Shown here one piece after another: positions 18,546 through 28,082 of a stretch of 64,000 nucleotides of DNA. Origin of the DNA: an uncultured Parabacteroides sp. (GTDB lineage: Bacteria > Bacteroidota > Bacteroidia > Bacteroidales > Tannerellaceae); the NCBI RefSeq assembly GCF_905196875.1, contig NZ_CAJJWO010000007.1:1-64000 (forward strand). Reading direction: 5' to 3'. The stretch's first letter is position 1, and every line of letters starts with the position of its first letter. The notes below the pieces were generated by a model. It saw nothing but the letters and a program-made list of their open reading frames with translations, was not told the origin of the DNA and made no database searches. Both the position numbers and the translations under genes were made by a program.

Positions 18546-19796
18546 TTATTCTAATATCAACACTTCGTTATCCTTGTAACTTTCGTAGCTGGAAACGATC
18601 ACCTTCTCACCTGCTTCGAGACCTTCCGTTACTTCATAGAACTGCGGGTTCTGACGGCCGATCTTGATCTTGCGGCGATATGCTTTCTTACCATCTTTGT
18701 CGAGTACGAAGATCCAGCTGCCACCGGTGCTCTGGAAGAACGTGCCGCGCGGAATGATAATACTTTCGGTGGGTTGTCCCAGATAGAGGCTGATGTAATA
18801 AGTCTGTCCGCTGCGGATATTGTCAGGACGTTCGCCTGTGAAAACAAAGTCTGTGCGGAACTTACCGTCGCGTACTTCCGGGTAAACCTTACGCACGGAC
18901 AGGTCGAAACTCGTACCCTGGCGATCGAATGCAGCATCCAACCCCGGTTTAACGCGGTCGATATAATGTTCGTCGATCATCGCTTCGATCTTGTAATCGG
19001 AAAGGTCGTTGATCTGGCCGATCTTCATGCCGGCTGTTACGTTCTGTCCCAAAACGACATCCAGCAAGCCCAATTCACCGTTGATCTGCGAACGTACATT
19101 CAGGTGTTCCTTACGTTCGTGCACCAACTGGATGTTGCGACGCATATTAGCCAAACTGGTTTCCATCTCTTCCATCTGGATAGTGCGGGAAATCGAATCC
19201 TGATACAAACGCTGCACAACGAGGTCGTATTTCTTTGTTGCCAGTTCGTAATCTTCTTTCGCCTTCAGGTAGTCTTCCTTGGCGATCAAGCTTTCTTCAT
19301 ACAGTTTCTGTTGCTGGTGATAAGCACGGCGGGCCCGGTTCATGTCTACATCCAGCTGGGCTTTTTCAAGTTGGTTACTTAATTTATCCTGTTCCATGGC
19401 AACCTGAGTATTACGAAGGAAGTTCTGTTTTTCAGCCAACTGCGCTTCCGCATCCAGTATCTGAAGATCGAGGCCTGAATTGGAAAGACGGATGATCACA
19501 TCTCCTTTCTTTACCTGGGCTCCCTCTTCCACTACCTTCTCCTGCACGATACCTCCTTCTTCAGGGCTCAGCTGCACGACAGTGATCGGCTGTACCTGCC
19601 CGTCTACACGGACGAAATCGTTGAACTGTTCCTTTGTCACATTACCGATACTGATACCGCGGGCATCTACTTTCAGTGTCGATGCATGATCGCCGAAAAT
19701 GATCCAGCCGACCAATACAAGGAATAAAACGCCACCTGCCACATAAGGTAAATGTTTCTTCTGAATGCCTCTTTTCTTTTCTAATTGAATATCCAT
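18546..19796 (-). CDS. Periplasmic adaptor (HlyD/MacA family) of a tripartite exporter
   Basis: The 416-residue protein has one N-terminal transmembrane helix (about 19-35, VAGGVLFLVLVGWIIFG), a lipoyl-like half motif (VQPITVVQLSPEEGGIVQEK), a long alpha-helical hairpin (about 105-230, including KLYEESLIAKEDYLKAKEDY at the tip), the second lipoyl half and a beta-barrel domain, ending with a membrane-proximal domain (KIGRQNPQFYEVTEGLEAGE). Adaptors of this type bridge an inner-membrane permease to TolC. It sits between the TolC-like gene (50 bases upstream) and the type C permeases (15 bases downstream) in one operon under the sigma-54 promoter at 21234. Confidence 0.93.
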   Translation of the reverse strand: MDIQLEKKRGIQKKHLPYVAGGVLFLVLVGWIIFGDHASTLKVDARGISIGNVTKEQFNDFVRVDGQVQPITVVQLSPEEGGIVQEKVVEEGAQVKKGDVIIRLSNSGLDLQILDAEAQLAEKQNFLRNTQVAMEQDKLSNQLEKAQLDVDMNRARRAYHQQQKLYEESLIAKEDYLKAKEDYELATKKYDLVVQRLYQDSISRTIQMEEMETSLANMRRNIQLVHERKEHLNVRSQINGELGLLDVVLGQNVTAGMKIGQINDLSDYKIEAMIDEHYIDRVKPGLDAAFDRQGTSFDLSVRKVYPEVRDGKFRTDFVFTGERPDNIRSGQTYYISLYLGQPTESIIIPRGTFFQSTGGSWIFVLDKDGKKAYRRKIKIGRQNPQFYEVTEGLEAGEKVIVSSYESYKDNEVLILE

Positions 19797-19846
19797 GGTT
19801 GTATGTTTTTATTTCTTATTATCTATTCTTTCTTTTTGTCTGATTC

Positions 19847-21205
19847 TTAGTTTATGCCTTCAATCAAAGGTTTACCTTTATAATAGTCAACCAGTTTGCA
19901 TTTCATCAGATACATCAGTTTCCGTTGCAACAGGTCCGCTTTCGACAAGAGTAGTGTATTGGCGCTGGTTTGCAAATCGATCGGGCTCATCAAACCTTCT
20001 TCAAACTTGCGGAGTGTGACCTGATAGGCAATCTCATCAGCCTTAGCTTTCTTTTCCATCTGGATCGTTTCTTTAGCATATCCTTCACGGTCGAGGATCG
20101 CCTGTTCGATAGCAGTCTGTAACTGACGAAGTACTTCAGTTTGTTGTTCCTGAGCAATACGTACACTATTACGTGCTTTACGCACATTGGTCAAACGGCT
20201 CAAACCGTCAAAAAGCGGAAAACTCAGGTTAAAAGAGATATATTCGCCACGGTTGTTACTGAACTGGTCACCAAAAGCCATAGTCGGAGTATAATCATCT
20301 GCTGTTTTATCTACTTTCAGGTTCTCAAAATAATTGGTAGAAATACCTGCTGAAAAAGATATAGTTGGCAGCAAACGCCCTTTAGCCATCAGATATTGCA
20401 TCTTATAAGATTTCAATTGCAGTTTAGCCTGTAAAGCGACCGGATTATTATCGGATGCATAATCGTAGATTTCATCTACCGACTCCATCATAGTAGCATA
20501 TGATTTATCGAGCAGTAATGTATCGACATCCAGTTCGACATCTGAAGGATAATTCATATTTTGTTTCAAAGTCAATAAAGCTGTATTAAACAAATTCTGT
20601 TGATGGGTCAGATTATAATCATTGGCAGCCACCTGAGCTTCAATCTGTGCCACATCAGCTTTTCCTTTCAGCCCCAACTCTTCCTGACGACGAGTTCTGT
20701 ACAGGATACGGCTGTTTTCTTCCAATTGTTCGGCAGCCAGCTTGACTGTACCCTGATAGTATACCACATCCATAAAGGCCTGCATTGTATTGATAGCCAG
20801 ATCGTCTTTCTCCTTCTGAACATCATTCATTCCCATCTGCCGGTTTGCTTTTGCCATCCGCCACTGGTTGATCAATTGTCCACCGTTAAAAATAGGAATG
20901 GAGACATTCAATCCATAGGCATTATTAAATGTAGAAGTATTACTATAGATATTCGTTCCGGGGTCAACCGAACGTCCAAAATTATATTGTGCTCCTACAC
21001 TTGCACTCATAGACGGGAAAAAGGATGCTACTGCCGAATTTAATTCAGCTTTATAAGAGTCGCTCGTATAAGCTTGCTTTTTTACCTTAGGACTGTTTTC
21101 TACGGCGTAATGCATACATTCATCCATTGTCCAGAGTTTTTCCTGTGCCACGGCAACTGTTGCCAGGCTAAACGAAAGAACCGATGTCAATATTATCTGT
21201 TTCAT
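19847..21205 (-). CDS. TolC-family outer membrane efflux protein
   Basis: The 452-residue protein has a signal peptide (LTSVLSFSLATVAVAQ) followed by two OEP repeats. Typical signatures include WTMDECMHYAVENSP at the mature N-terminus, NVSIPIFNGGQLINQWRMAK in the first repeat, and NLSFPLFDGLSRLTNVRKAR in the second. The protein is expected to form the trimeric outer-membrane channel of the exporter. It is first in the operon with the adaptor (18546) and two type C permeases. The sigma-54 promoter lies 29 bases upstream of the start codon. The regulator gene at 21453 is divergent, 247 bases away. Confidence 0.93.
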   Translation of the reverse strand: MKQIILTSVLSFSLATVAVAQEKLWTMDECMHYAVENSPKVKKQAYTSDSYKAELNSAVASFFPSMSASVGAQYNFGRSVDPGTNIYSNTSTFNNAYGLNVSIPIFNGGQLINQWRMAKANRQMGMNDVQKEKDDLAINTMQAFMDVVYYQGTVKLAAEQLEENSRILYRTRRQEELGLKGKADVAQIEAQVAANDYNLTHQQNLFNTALLTLKQNMNYPSDVELDVDTLLLDKSYATMMESVDEIYDYASDNNPVALQAKLQLKSYKMQYLMAKGRLLPTISFSAGISTNYFENLKVDKTADDYTPTMAFGDQFSNNRGEYISFNLSFPLFDGLSRLTNVRKARNSVRIAQEQQTEVLRQLQTAIEQAILDREGYAKETIQMEKKAKADEIAYQVTLRKFEEGLMSPIDLQTSANTLLLSKADLLQRKLMYLMKCKLVDYYKGKPLIEGIN

Positions 21206-21233
21206 TTTTGTGTTATTTTCTGCATACAGAAAG

Positions 21234-21248
21234 GCAAAGAGCGTGCCA
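21234..21248 (-). promoter_or_regulatory. Sigma-54 promoter of the TolC-adaptor-permease operon
   Basis: The minus strand reads TGGCAC-GCTCT-TTGC, a full consensus match. The enhancer pair begins at 21304. Confidence 0.87.
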
Positions 21249-21303
21249 AACTATATAATACTTTATTTATCAACAAATTGACAAATCACCAAACTTTCCG
21301 GAG

Positions 21304-21341
21304 TGTAAAAAAATTAGACAGTGGTGTACAAATATTAGACA
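21304..21341. promoter_or_regulatory. Tandem 17-base enhancer palindromes (putative UAS)
   Basis: TGTAAAAAAATTAGACA (21304-21320) and TGTACAAATATTAGACA (21325-21341), 21 bases apart, in the region shared with the divergent regulator gene. Confidence 0.8.
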
Positions 21342-21376
21342 AACGATAATTACCCGTTTGCCCCTCTTATTTTATC

Positions 21377-21393
21377 TGTCTAAATATTAGACA
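21377..21393. promoter_or_regulatory. Third enhancer-type palindrome, next to the regulator promoter
   Basis: TGTCTAAATATTAGACA is the best match to the consensus among all sites in the window. It lies 28 bases upstream of the -7 box of the regulator gene, so it could let the regulator control its own transcription as well as the TolC operon. Confidence 0.7.
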
Positions 21394-21397
21394 CAGG

Positions 21398-21429
21398 TTA
21401 GGAAGTATAAAACCGAACCTGTATCTTTG
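21398..21429 (+). promoter_or_regulatory. Promoter of the NtrC-type regulator gene
   Basis: TATCTTTG (21422-21429) fits the -7 consensus. TTAG at 21398-21401 is a one-mismatch -33 box with 20 bases between. The start codon is at 21453. Confidence 0.6.
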
Positions 21430-21452
21430 CATTAAAATACATTATTATTACG

Positions 21453-22805
21453 ATGGCTAAACAAGGCACCATACTGGTTGTAGACGACAACAAAGGGATT
21501 CTGACCGCAGTACAGATGCTGTTAGGTACCTGTTTTGAAAAAGTGATAACGATTTCTACCCCCAACAAGATAAAAACGACGTTACATAATGAAAATGTAG
21601 ATGTGGTTTTGTTGGATATGAACTTCAGTGCAGGGATCAATACCGGAAACGAAGGGCTATTCTGGCTCTCCGAAATCAAGAAAGAAGAACCGTCCGTACA
21701 GGTCGTCCTGTTCACGGCCTACGCCGATATCGACCTGGCAGTAAGAGGTATAAAGGAAGGAGCGACCGATTTCGTTGTAAAACCGTGGAACAATGCCAAG
21801 TTACTGGAAACGTTGAAAACGGCTTACGACATACGGATGGCAAACCGTAAAGGTATCCCTCATGAAAATGAGAAACAAGTCATTTCCAAAGAAAGCGGTA
21901 TGTTCTGGGGAGAAAGTAACGCTATGCAACAACTCCGTAACCTGATAGAGAAAGTAGCCAAGACAGATGCCAATATTCTGATCACCGGCGAGAACGGTAC
22001 GGGTAAAGAAATGTTGGCCAGGGAAATCCATATACTCTCGAACCGTAAAAAAGAAGCAATGGTTCCGGTAGATATGGGCGCTATTACCGAAACACTGTTT
22101 GAAAGTGAGCTGTTCGGCCATATGAAAGGAGCTTTCACCGATGCACGTGCCGACCGTCCGGGTAAATTTGAAGCTGCTAACAACGGAACATTATTCCTGG
22201 ATGAGATAGGAAACCTTTCTTATCATTTACAAGCAAAACTATTGACAGCCCTTCAACGCAGAAGTATCGTCCGCGTAGGAAGCAACACTCCTATTCCTAT
22301 CAATATCCGCCTGATCTGCGCCACGAACCGTGATCTGCAGGAGATGGTACAGAAAGAACTGTTCCGCGAAGATCTTTTGTATCGTATCAATACAATCCAC
22401 GTGGAAATTCCATCCCTTCGTGAACGACCGGAAGACATTGTTCCTCTTACGGAAATATTCCTGGCCAAATACACGAATATATATGGTAAACCATCCATGC
22501 GTCTCAGTGCCGATGCCAAAGAAAAGCTGAAACAACAGCCCTGGTTCGGTAATATCAGGGAACTGGAGCATACCATCGAAAAAGCGGTCATAATCAGTGA
22601 AGGCGACACACTTGAAAGTACCGACTTCGATTTTCCACGTAAGAAGGATTCACCGATGAAAGAAGTGACTACCCTCGAAGAGATGGAATACAACATGATT
22701 AAAAATGCCATGGATAAGTACAATGGTAATCTTTCACTTGTTGCAAGTCAGTTGGGTATTTCTCGCCAGACATTATACAACAAAATAAAACGCTACGAGA
22801 TATAA
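21453..22805 (+). CDS. NtrC-family sigma-54-dependent response regulator (RR1)
   Basis: The 450-residue protein has an N-terminal receiver domain (about 5-125; DD acidic pair in VVDDNK, phosphoacceptor Asp in VVLLDMNF), a sigma-54 activation AAA+ domain (about 150-370; Walker A TGENGTGKE, Walker B GTLFLDEIG, arginine-finger region DLLYRIN) and a Fis-type helix-turn-helix at the end (VASQLGISRQTLYNKIKRYE). The loop that contacts sigma-54 reads GAFTDA where the textbook motif is GAFTGA. It is divergent from the TolC operon and followed by its likely kinase at 22921. The TGTC..GACA palindromes at five sigma-54 promoters are its probable binding sites. Confidence 0.95.
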   Translation: MAKQGTILVVDDNKGILTAVQMLLGTCFEKVITISTPNKIKTTLHNENVDVVLLDMNFSAGINTGNEGLFWLSEIKKEEPSVQVVLFTAYADIDLAVRGIKEGATDFVVKPWNNAKLLETLKTAYDIRMANRKGIPHENEKQVISKESGMFWGESNAMQQLRNLIEKVAKTDANILITGENGTGKEMLAREIHILSNRKKEAMVPVDMGAITETLFESELFGHMKGAFTDARADRPGKFEAANNGTLFLDEIGNLSYHLQAKLLTALQRRSIVRVGSNTPIPINIRLICATNRDLQEMVQKELFREDLLYRINTIHVEIPSLRERPEDIVPLTEIFLAKYTNIYGKPSMRLSADAKEKLKQQPWFGNIRELEHTIEKAVIISEGDTLESTDFDFPRKKDSPMKEVTTLEEMEYNMIKNAMDKYNGNLSLVASQLGISRQTLYNKIKRYEI

Positions 22806-22916
22806 TGTACCAATATGCCAATGTGCTAATATGCCAATGAAAGACAAGGCATAGCATTCATAATTGGCACATTAACACATTGACATATTGGCATATTGGC
22901 ACATTAACTAATTATT
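22802..22916. repeat. Octamer inverted-repeat element, copy A
   Basis: Left arm, four octamers (22807-22838): GTACCAAT, ATGCCAAT, GTGCTAAT, ATGCCAAT. Right arm, six octamers (22863-22910): ATTGGCAC, ATTAACAC, ATTGACAT, ATTGGCAT, ATTGGCAC, ATTAACTA, then ATTATT. The arms are complementary and enclose a loop of about 24 bases. The element starts at the stop codon of RR1 and ends 4 bases before the kinase start codon, filling the junction. Confidence 0.85.
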
Positions 22917-22920
22917 TCTT

Positions 22921-24237
22921 ATGTTAAAAGGCATCTACCACAGTCTCACTTTCCGTCTGGGCTTGTTTGGAATACTAACCGCAGCCGGGACCTATACGGC
23001 AATCACCCATAAATGGGAATGTTTCATCCTTGTCTTTTTCGGCTGGTTGTATTCCATGCAGATGATGCGTAGCCTATTCAAACGAAATGCCCAGAAGGTT
23101 GCTTTTATGTTCGATGCAATCGACAATAGTGATTATGCCTTTCAGTATGCCACCCGCGGACGTTCATCGAACGACAAACTAGTAAGCGAATCGCTAAACC
23201 GTATCACTCAAATACTTTTCCAGGCAAAAGCGGATGCCGTGCAAAAAGAAAAGTACTACGAGTTGATCATGAACTCCGTGAATACCGGTATTATAGTCCT
23301 GGATGATATAGGAAATATCTTTCAGACCAACAACGAGGCCTTGCGTTTACTCGGTCTTTCCGTATTCACCCATGTCAAACAACTGACACGTATAGACGAA
23401 AAACTGCAACAAACGATCACCGATATACGTCCAGGAGACAAGCACCAGATTTCATTTATCAATGAACGCGGAACTGTCAACCTGTCGATCCGTGTCTCCG
23501 AAATGACATTACAGGATAAACATGTGCGCATCCTAGCAATCAACGACATCAACAGTGAACTGGACGACAAGGAAATCGACTCATGGATACGCCTCACTCG
23601 TGTATTGACACACGAAATCATGAATTCCGTTACCCCGATTACCTCCCTGAGTGACACGTTGCTCTCTTTACATGAAGATGCCGATAGCGAAATACGTAAC
23701 GGGCTGGAAGTGATCAGTACAACCGGCAAGACGCTGATCTCATTCGTAGAGTCTTACCGTAAATTCACGCACATACCAACCCCGGAACCTTCGTTGTTCT
23801 ATGTGCAGAAATTCGCAGAAAGAATGATAAATCTGGCACACCATCACAACAATTATCCTAATATAACGATTAATATAAGTATAGAACCGGCCGACCTGAT
23901 TGTTTATGCCGACGAAAACCTGATCACTCAGGTTGTTTTGAATCTGCTGAAAAACGGAATGCAGGCAATAGGCAGAGAACAGCCGGACGGACATATCGAA
24001 CTGAAAGCTTATTGTAATCCGGATGAATCCGTGGTCATCGAAGTCAGCAATAACGGTCCGGTTATCCCACCGGAAGAAGCAGAACATATCTTCGTTCCGT
24101 TCTTTACAACCAAGGAAGGCGGAAGCGGCATCGGACTTTCTATATCGCGGCAGATCATGCGGCTTTCAGGAGGTAGCATTGCTTTAAAGAGCAATCCGGC
24201 TATCAGAAAAACGTCGTTCATCCTGACGTTCCCGTAA
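22921..24237 (+). CDS. Sensor histidine kinase paired with RR1
   Basis: The 438-residue protein has two closely spaced N-terminal transmembrane segments (about 12-50), a PAS-like middle region (about 110-210, with MNSVNTGIIVLDDIGNIFQT), a dimerisation box with the phosphoacceptor His (RVLTHEIMNSVTPITSL, near residue 230) and a HATPase domain with an N box (VVLNLLKNGMQA), an F box (FVPFFTTKEGG) and a G box (SGIGLSIS). The very short periplasmic part suggests sensing in or at the membrane. It lies downstream of RR1, separated only by repeat copy A, and probably phosphorylates it. Confidence 0.93.
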   Translation: MLKGIYHSLTFRLGLFGILTAAGTYTAITHKWECFILVFFGWLYSMQMMRSLFKRNAQKVAFMFDAIDNSDYAFQYATRGRSSNDKLVSESLNRITQILFQAKADAVQKEKYYELIMNSVNTGIIVLDDIGNIFQTNNEALRLLGLSVFTHVKQLTRIDEKLQQTITDIRPGDKHQISFINERGTVNLSIRVSEMTLQDKHVRILAINDINSELDDKEIDSWIRLTRVLTHEIMNSVTPITSLSDTLLSLHEDADSEIRNGLEVISTTGKTLISFVESYRKFTHIPTPEPSLFYVQKFAERMINLAHHHNNYPNITINISIEPADLIVYADENLITQVVLNLLKNGMQAIGREQPDGHIELKAYCNPDESVVIEVSNNGPVIPPEEAEHIFVPFFTTKEGGSGIGLSISRQIMRLSGGSIALKSNPAIRKTSFILTFP

Positions 24238-24279
24238 AGGGATTCGAGGCAAAATGATAACAAAAAGATAAGACTAAAA

Positions 24280-25533
24280 ATGAAACTTCTAGACAAACTC
24301 AAAATCAATCACAAACCGCGTTCCGGCGGATTAGACTTACTGAAATACATTGGCCCCGGCCTACTGGTCACCGTTGGCTTCATCGATCCCGGAAACTGGG
24401 CGACCAACCTGGCTGCCGGATCTGAATTCGGATATGCCCTGTTGTGGGTAGTTACCTTTTCTTCCATTATGCTGATCATCATCCAACACAACGTGGCCCA
24501 CCTCGGAATCGTAACCGGGCTGTGCCTGTCGGAAGCAACCAACAAATACCTACCCCGTACACTCAGCCGCCCTATCCTCGGCTCTGCTATGCTGGCCAGT
24601 ATATCCACTTCGCTGGCGGAGATACTGGGTGGAGCTATCGCCCTGCGTATGTTGTTCGGTATGCCGATCAAGATCGGAGCAGTCATTATTACCCTGGCCT
24701 GCCTGATCATGTTGCTCAGCAACACATACAGCAAAATAGAACGCTGGATTATCATGTTCGTCTCCATCATCGGACTGTCGTTTCTTTATGAACTGGCATT
24801 AGTAGACGTTCATTGGGGAGAAGCCATACAAGGGTGGGTAAAACCATCGTTTCCACCGAATTCGATGTTGATCATCATGAGTGTACTCGGTGCCGTAGTT
24901 ATGCCGCATAACCTCTTCCTGCACTCGGAGGTGATCCAGAGTCGCGAATGGAACCTCGAAGATGAGTCTGTGATCAAGAAACAATTGAAATACGAGTTTT
25001 ACGATACACTTCTTTCGATGATGATCGGTTGGGCTATCAACTCAGCTATGATCATTCTGGCGGCGGCCACTTTCTTCAAAGAAAAAGTAACGGTCGACGA
25101 ACTCGACCAGGCACAACAGCTATTGGTACCTCTCGTTGGAAGTAATGCCGGCGTTATCTTTGCAGCCGCCCTGTTACTGGCAGGTATCTCATCCACCATC
25201 ACATCCGGTATTGCAGGAGCTTCCATCTTTGCCGGCTTTTACGGAGAAGCATATAATCATAAAGACTTACACTCCAAGTTAGGAGTTATCTTGTCGTTCG
25301 TTCCGGCATTGCTTATTATTTTTGTGATCGGCGACCCGTTCAAAGGATTGATCCTTTCACAGATGCTATTGAGCGTACAGTTACCGATCACAGTCTTTAC
25401 ACAGGTATATCTTACCTCGAGCAAGAAAGTGATGGGGGTATACGTCAATTCACGTTCGACCACCATCCTTCTCGTATTATTGGGAACATTGGTTACGGTA
25501 TTGAATATTGCCTTGTTGATCAGTTTGTTTTAA
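24280..25533 (+). CDS. Nramp-family divalent metal ion transporter
   Basis: The 417-residue membrane protein has about eleven hydrophobic segments. The metal-binding signatures of the family are present: DPGNWATN in helix 1 (about residues 37-44) and VMPHNLFLHS in helix 6 (about 206-215), which carry the Asp, Asn, Met and His ligands. It is expected to import Mn2+ or Fe2+ by proton symport; which metal cannot be read from the sequence. It follows the kinase gene by 42 bases, and its end overlaps the end of the convergent DedA gene by 14 bases. Confidence 0.93.
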   Translation: MKLLDKLKINHKPRSGGLDLLKYIGPGLLVTVGFIDPGNWATNLAAGSEFGYALLWVVTFSSIMLIIIQHNVAHLGIVTGLCLSEATNKYLPRTLSRPILGSAMLASISTSLAEILGGAIALRMLFGMPIKIGAVIITLACLIMLLSNTYSKIERWIIMFVSIIGLSFLYELALVDVHWGEAIQGWVKPSFPPNSMLIIMSVLGAVVMPHNLFLHSEVIQSREWNLEDESVIKKQLKYEFYDTLLSMMIGWAINSAMIILAAATFFKEKVTVDELDQAQQLLVPLVGSNAGVIFAAALLLAGISSTITSGIAGASIFAGFYGEAYNHKDLHSKLGVILSFVPALLIIFVIGDPFKGLILSQMLLSVQLPITVFTQVYLTSSKKVMGVYVNSRSTTILLVLLGTLVTVLNIALLISLF

Positions 25534-26173
25534 CGAAATATTTATTTCTGACAACTTCAAAAACTCCCGGCAGAATGGAGATAAAGATGATAAGGACAAT
25601 CAAAAGTTCCAGATTCTTCTGAACGATCTCCATTCCGCCGAAAAAATAACCGGCATACGAAAAAAGAACCACCCAGATCACCCCTCCTATCACATTGTAT
25701 GAAGCAAAATGCCGGTAACTCATATGTCCCATACCGGCTACAAACGGAGCAAAAGTCCTTACAATAGGGACAAAACGTGCCAGAATAATTGTCTTACCTC
25801 CGTGCTTTTCATAAAATTTATGCGTCTTCTCCAGATAACTTTGTTTAAAGATCCTTGAGTTAGGATTACTAAACATTCTCTCCCCGAACAGCCTGCCTAT
25901 TATATAGTTAGAGGCATCCCCCAGTACCGCTGCAACGATCAAAACGCCTACAATAAGATGCACATTCATCGGGTTACCCGGCAAAGCTGCTAAAGCTCCA
26001 GCCACAAATAACAATGAATCACCAGGAAGAAAAGGAGTTACTACCAATCCTGTTTCACAAAAAATGATCAGGAATAAAATGGCATATATCCAAATACCAT
26101 AAGTAGATACAAGTGCTGCCAGATGAGCGTCGATGTGCAGTACAAAATCAACCAGAAGATTGAAGTATTCCAT
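25520..26173 (-). CDS. DedA-family membrane protein
   Basis: The 217-residue protein has family landmarks: ETGLVVTPFLPGDSLLF near residues 40-56 and FYEKHGGKTIILARFVPIVR followed by TFAPFVAGMG near 118-147, the two re-entrant regions with conserved acidic and Arg residues. DedA proteins move lipids across the inner membrane, and some are undecaprenyl-phosphate flippases. Whether this one recycles that carrier is inferred. It is transcribed alone, divergent from glnS and convergent with the Nramp gene, with overlapping 3' ends. A DUF368 protein, another family linked to the same lipid, is encoded at 29644. Confidence 0.92.
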   Translation of the reverse strand: MEYFNLLVDFVLHIDAHLAALVSTYGIWIYAILFLIIFCETGLVVTPFLPGDSLLFVAGALAALPGNPMNVHLIVGVLIVAAVLGDASNYIIGRLFGERMFSNPNSRIFKQSYLEKTHKFYEKHGGKTIILARFVPIVRTFAPFVAGMGHMSYRHFASYNVIGGVIWVVLFSYAGYFFGGMEIVQKNLELLIVLIIFISILPGVFEVVRNKYFVKTN

Positions 26174-26210
26174 ACGGATGTATTATAATCTGTTCGATAA
26201 AATTAAGCCA

Positions 26211-26218
26211 CAAATATA
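26211..26218 (-). promoter_or_regulatory. -7 box upstream of the DedA gene
   Basis: The minus strand reads TATATTTG, matching TAnnTTTG, 37 bases upstream of the start codon. No convincing -33 TTTG was found at the usual distance. Confidence 0.5.
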
Positions 26219-26259
26219 GGAAAAAACTTGTATCGCTATGTAGCAAGTAAAGAAATCGC

Positions 26260-26267
26260 TACCTTTG
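26260..26267 (+). promoter_or_regulatory. -7 box upstream of glnS
   Basis: TACCTTTG matches the Bacteroidetes -7 consensus, 35 bases upstream of the chosen glnS start. This would place transcription start inside the longer open frame and so argues against a start at 26228. No clear -33 box. Confidence 0.55.
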
Positions 26268-26302
26268 CTCCGTTAAAAAGAAATAACATATTTATAACAG
26301 AT

Positions 26303-28051
26303 ATGAGCGATATCAGAACGAACGAAGAAGAAGGCAAAAAGAGCCTGAATTTTATTGAAGCAAATGTTGAGAAAGATCTGGCAGAAGGTAAAAACGGCGG
26401 ACGCGTACAAACCCGTTTCCCACCTGAACCCAATGGTTACCTGCATATCGGACACGCCAAAGCAATTTGCCTGGATTTCGGCATGGCAGAACGTTACAAC
26501 GGGGTTTGTAACCTTCGTTTCGACGACACGAATCCGGTAAAGGAAGATGTAGAGTATGTCGATGCAATAAAAGAAGATATAGAATGGCTCGGATTTCATT
26601 GGAATAATATCTATTACGCATCCGACTATTTCCAGCAGCTATGGGACTTTGCCGTCCGTCTGATCAAGGAAGGAAAAGCCTATATCGACGAACAAAGTTC
26701 GGAAGTTATCGCCCAGCAAAAAGGAACCCCTACCCAACCGGGTATCAACAGTCCGTACCGCGACCGTCCCATCGAAGAAAACCTGGCTTTGTTCCAGAAG
26801 ATGAGTGACGGAGAAGTGGAAGAAGGTGCTATGGTATTGCGTGCCAAGATCGACATGGCTAATTCCAATATGCATTTCCGCGACCCGATCATCTATCGTG
26901 TAGTGACATCTGCACACCACCACCGTACAGGTGACAAGTGGAAAGTGTATCCGATGTACGACTTTGCACATGGACAGAGCGACTTCTTCGAAGGCGTTAC
27001 GCATTCACTTTGTACCCTGGAATTCGTGGTACACCGCCCGTTGTACGACCTGTTCATCGACTGGCTGAAAGAAGGTAAAGACCTCGACGATAACCGTCCC
27101 CGTCAGACCGAGTTCAATAAACTGAACCTGAGTTATACGCTGATGAGTAAGCGCAACCTGCTTACACTGGTAAAAGAAAAGTTGGTCGATGGCTGGGACG
27201 ATCCCCGCATGCCGACTATCTGTGCATTCCGTCGCCGTGGTTATTCCCCCGAGTCCATCCGTAAGTTTGTCGATAAGATCGGTTACACCACTTACGATGC
27301 CCTGAACGAGTTTGCCTTGTTGGAAAGCGCCGTTCGTGAAGACCTGAATGCCCGTGCCACACGTGTATCTGCCGTTCTTGACCCGGTCAAACTGATCATC
27401 ACCAACTATCCGGAAGGAAAAGTGGAAGAAATGGAAGCCATCAATAACCCGGAAGATGAAACGGCAGGAACCCACCAGATCGAATTCAGCCGCGAACTGT
27501 GGATGGAAAGAGACGATTTCATGGAAGATGCACCGAAGAAGTTTTTCCGCATGACTCCGGGACAGGAAGTACGCCTGAAGAATGCCTATATCGTGAAATG
27601 TACCGGTTGCAAAAAAAACGATGCCGGCGAAGTAGTTGAAGTATATTGCGAATATGACCCGAATACCAAAAGCGGTATGCCCGATAGCAACCGTAAGGTA
27701 AAAGGCACCCTGCACTGGCTGAGTTGTGCTCATAGCCTGCCTGCCGAAGTCCGCTTATACGACCGTCTCTGGAAAGTAGAAAATCCACGTGACGAGCTGG
27801 CTGCTATCCGCGAAGCAAAAGACTGTTCCGTTCTGGATGCGATGAAAGAGATCATCAATCCGGACTCATTAAACATACTTACTAATTGTTACGTAGAAAA
27901 ATACCTGGCAAATGCCAAACCGTACGATTACCTGCAATTCCAGCGTATCGGTTATTTCAACGTAGACAAAGATTCAACGCCGGAAAAGCTGATCTTCAAC
28001 CGCACCGTATCCTTGAAAGATACCTGGAGCAAGGTGAAGGATAAAGCTTAA
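26303..28051 (+). CDS. glnS: Glutaminyl-tRNA synthetase
   Basis: The 582-residue class I synthetase charges tRNA-Gln. The ATP-binding motifs are PPEPNGYLHIGHAKAI (HIGH) near residue 40 and LMSKRNLL (the MSK form of KMSKS) near 275; FDDTNP and the anticodon-binding beta-barrels at the C-terminus (from about 345) agree with GlnRS rather than GluRS. The frame is open from 26228, but I start at MSDIRTNEEEGKKSLNFIEA because the family begins there and the -7 box lies between the two starts. A TPR gene follows after 31 bases. Confidence 0.95.
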   Translation: MSDIRTNEEEGKKSLNFIEANVEKDLAEGKNGGRVQTRFPPEPNGYLHIGHAKAICLDFGMAERYNGVCNLRFDDTNPVKEDVEYVDAIKEDIEWLGFHWNNIYYASDYFQQLWDFAVRLIKEGKAYIDEQSSEVIAQQKGTPTQPGINSPYRDRPIEENLALFQKMSDGEVEEGAMVLRAKIDMANSNMHFRDPIIYRVVTSAHHHRTGDKWKVYPMYDFAHGQSDFFEGVTHSLCTLEFVVHRPLYDLFIDWLKEGKDLDDNRPRQTEFNKLNLSYTLMSKRNLLTLVKEKLVDGWDDPRMPTICAFRRRGYSPESIRKFVDKIGYTTYDALNEFALLESAVREDLNARATRVSAVLDPVKLIITNYPEGKVEEMEAINNPEDETAGTHQIEFSRELWMERDDFMEDAPKKFFRMTPGQEVRLKNAYIVKCTGCKKNDAGEVVEVYCEYDPNTKSGMPDSNRKVKGTLHWLSCAHSLPAEVRLYDRLWKVENPRDELAAIREAKDCSVLDAMKEIINPDSLNILTNCYVEKYLANAKPYDYLQFQRIGYFNVDKDSTPEKLIFNRTVSLKDTWSKVKDKA

Positions 28052-28082
28052 TAAACAAGATAAAAGAGAATTTACCTGATAT

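Noticed and set aside
22802..22916. Octamer repeats as a CRISPR array
   Set aside because: Units are contiguous 8-mers without unique spacers, the two halves are inverted, and no cas gene is in the window.
26228..26302. N-terminal extension of GlnRS
   Set aside because: The -7 promoter box lies inside it, and the family begins at the ATG at 26303.
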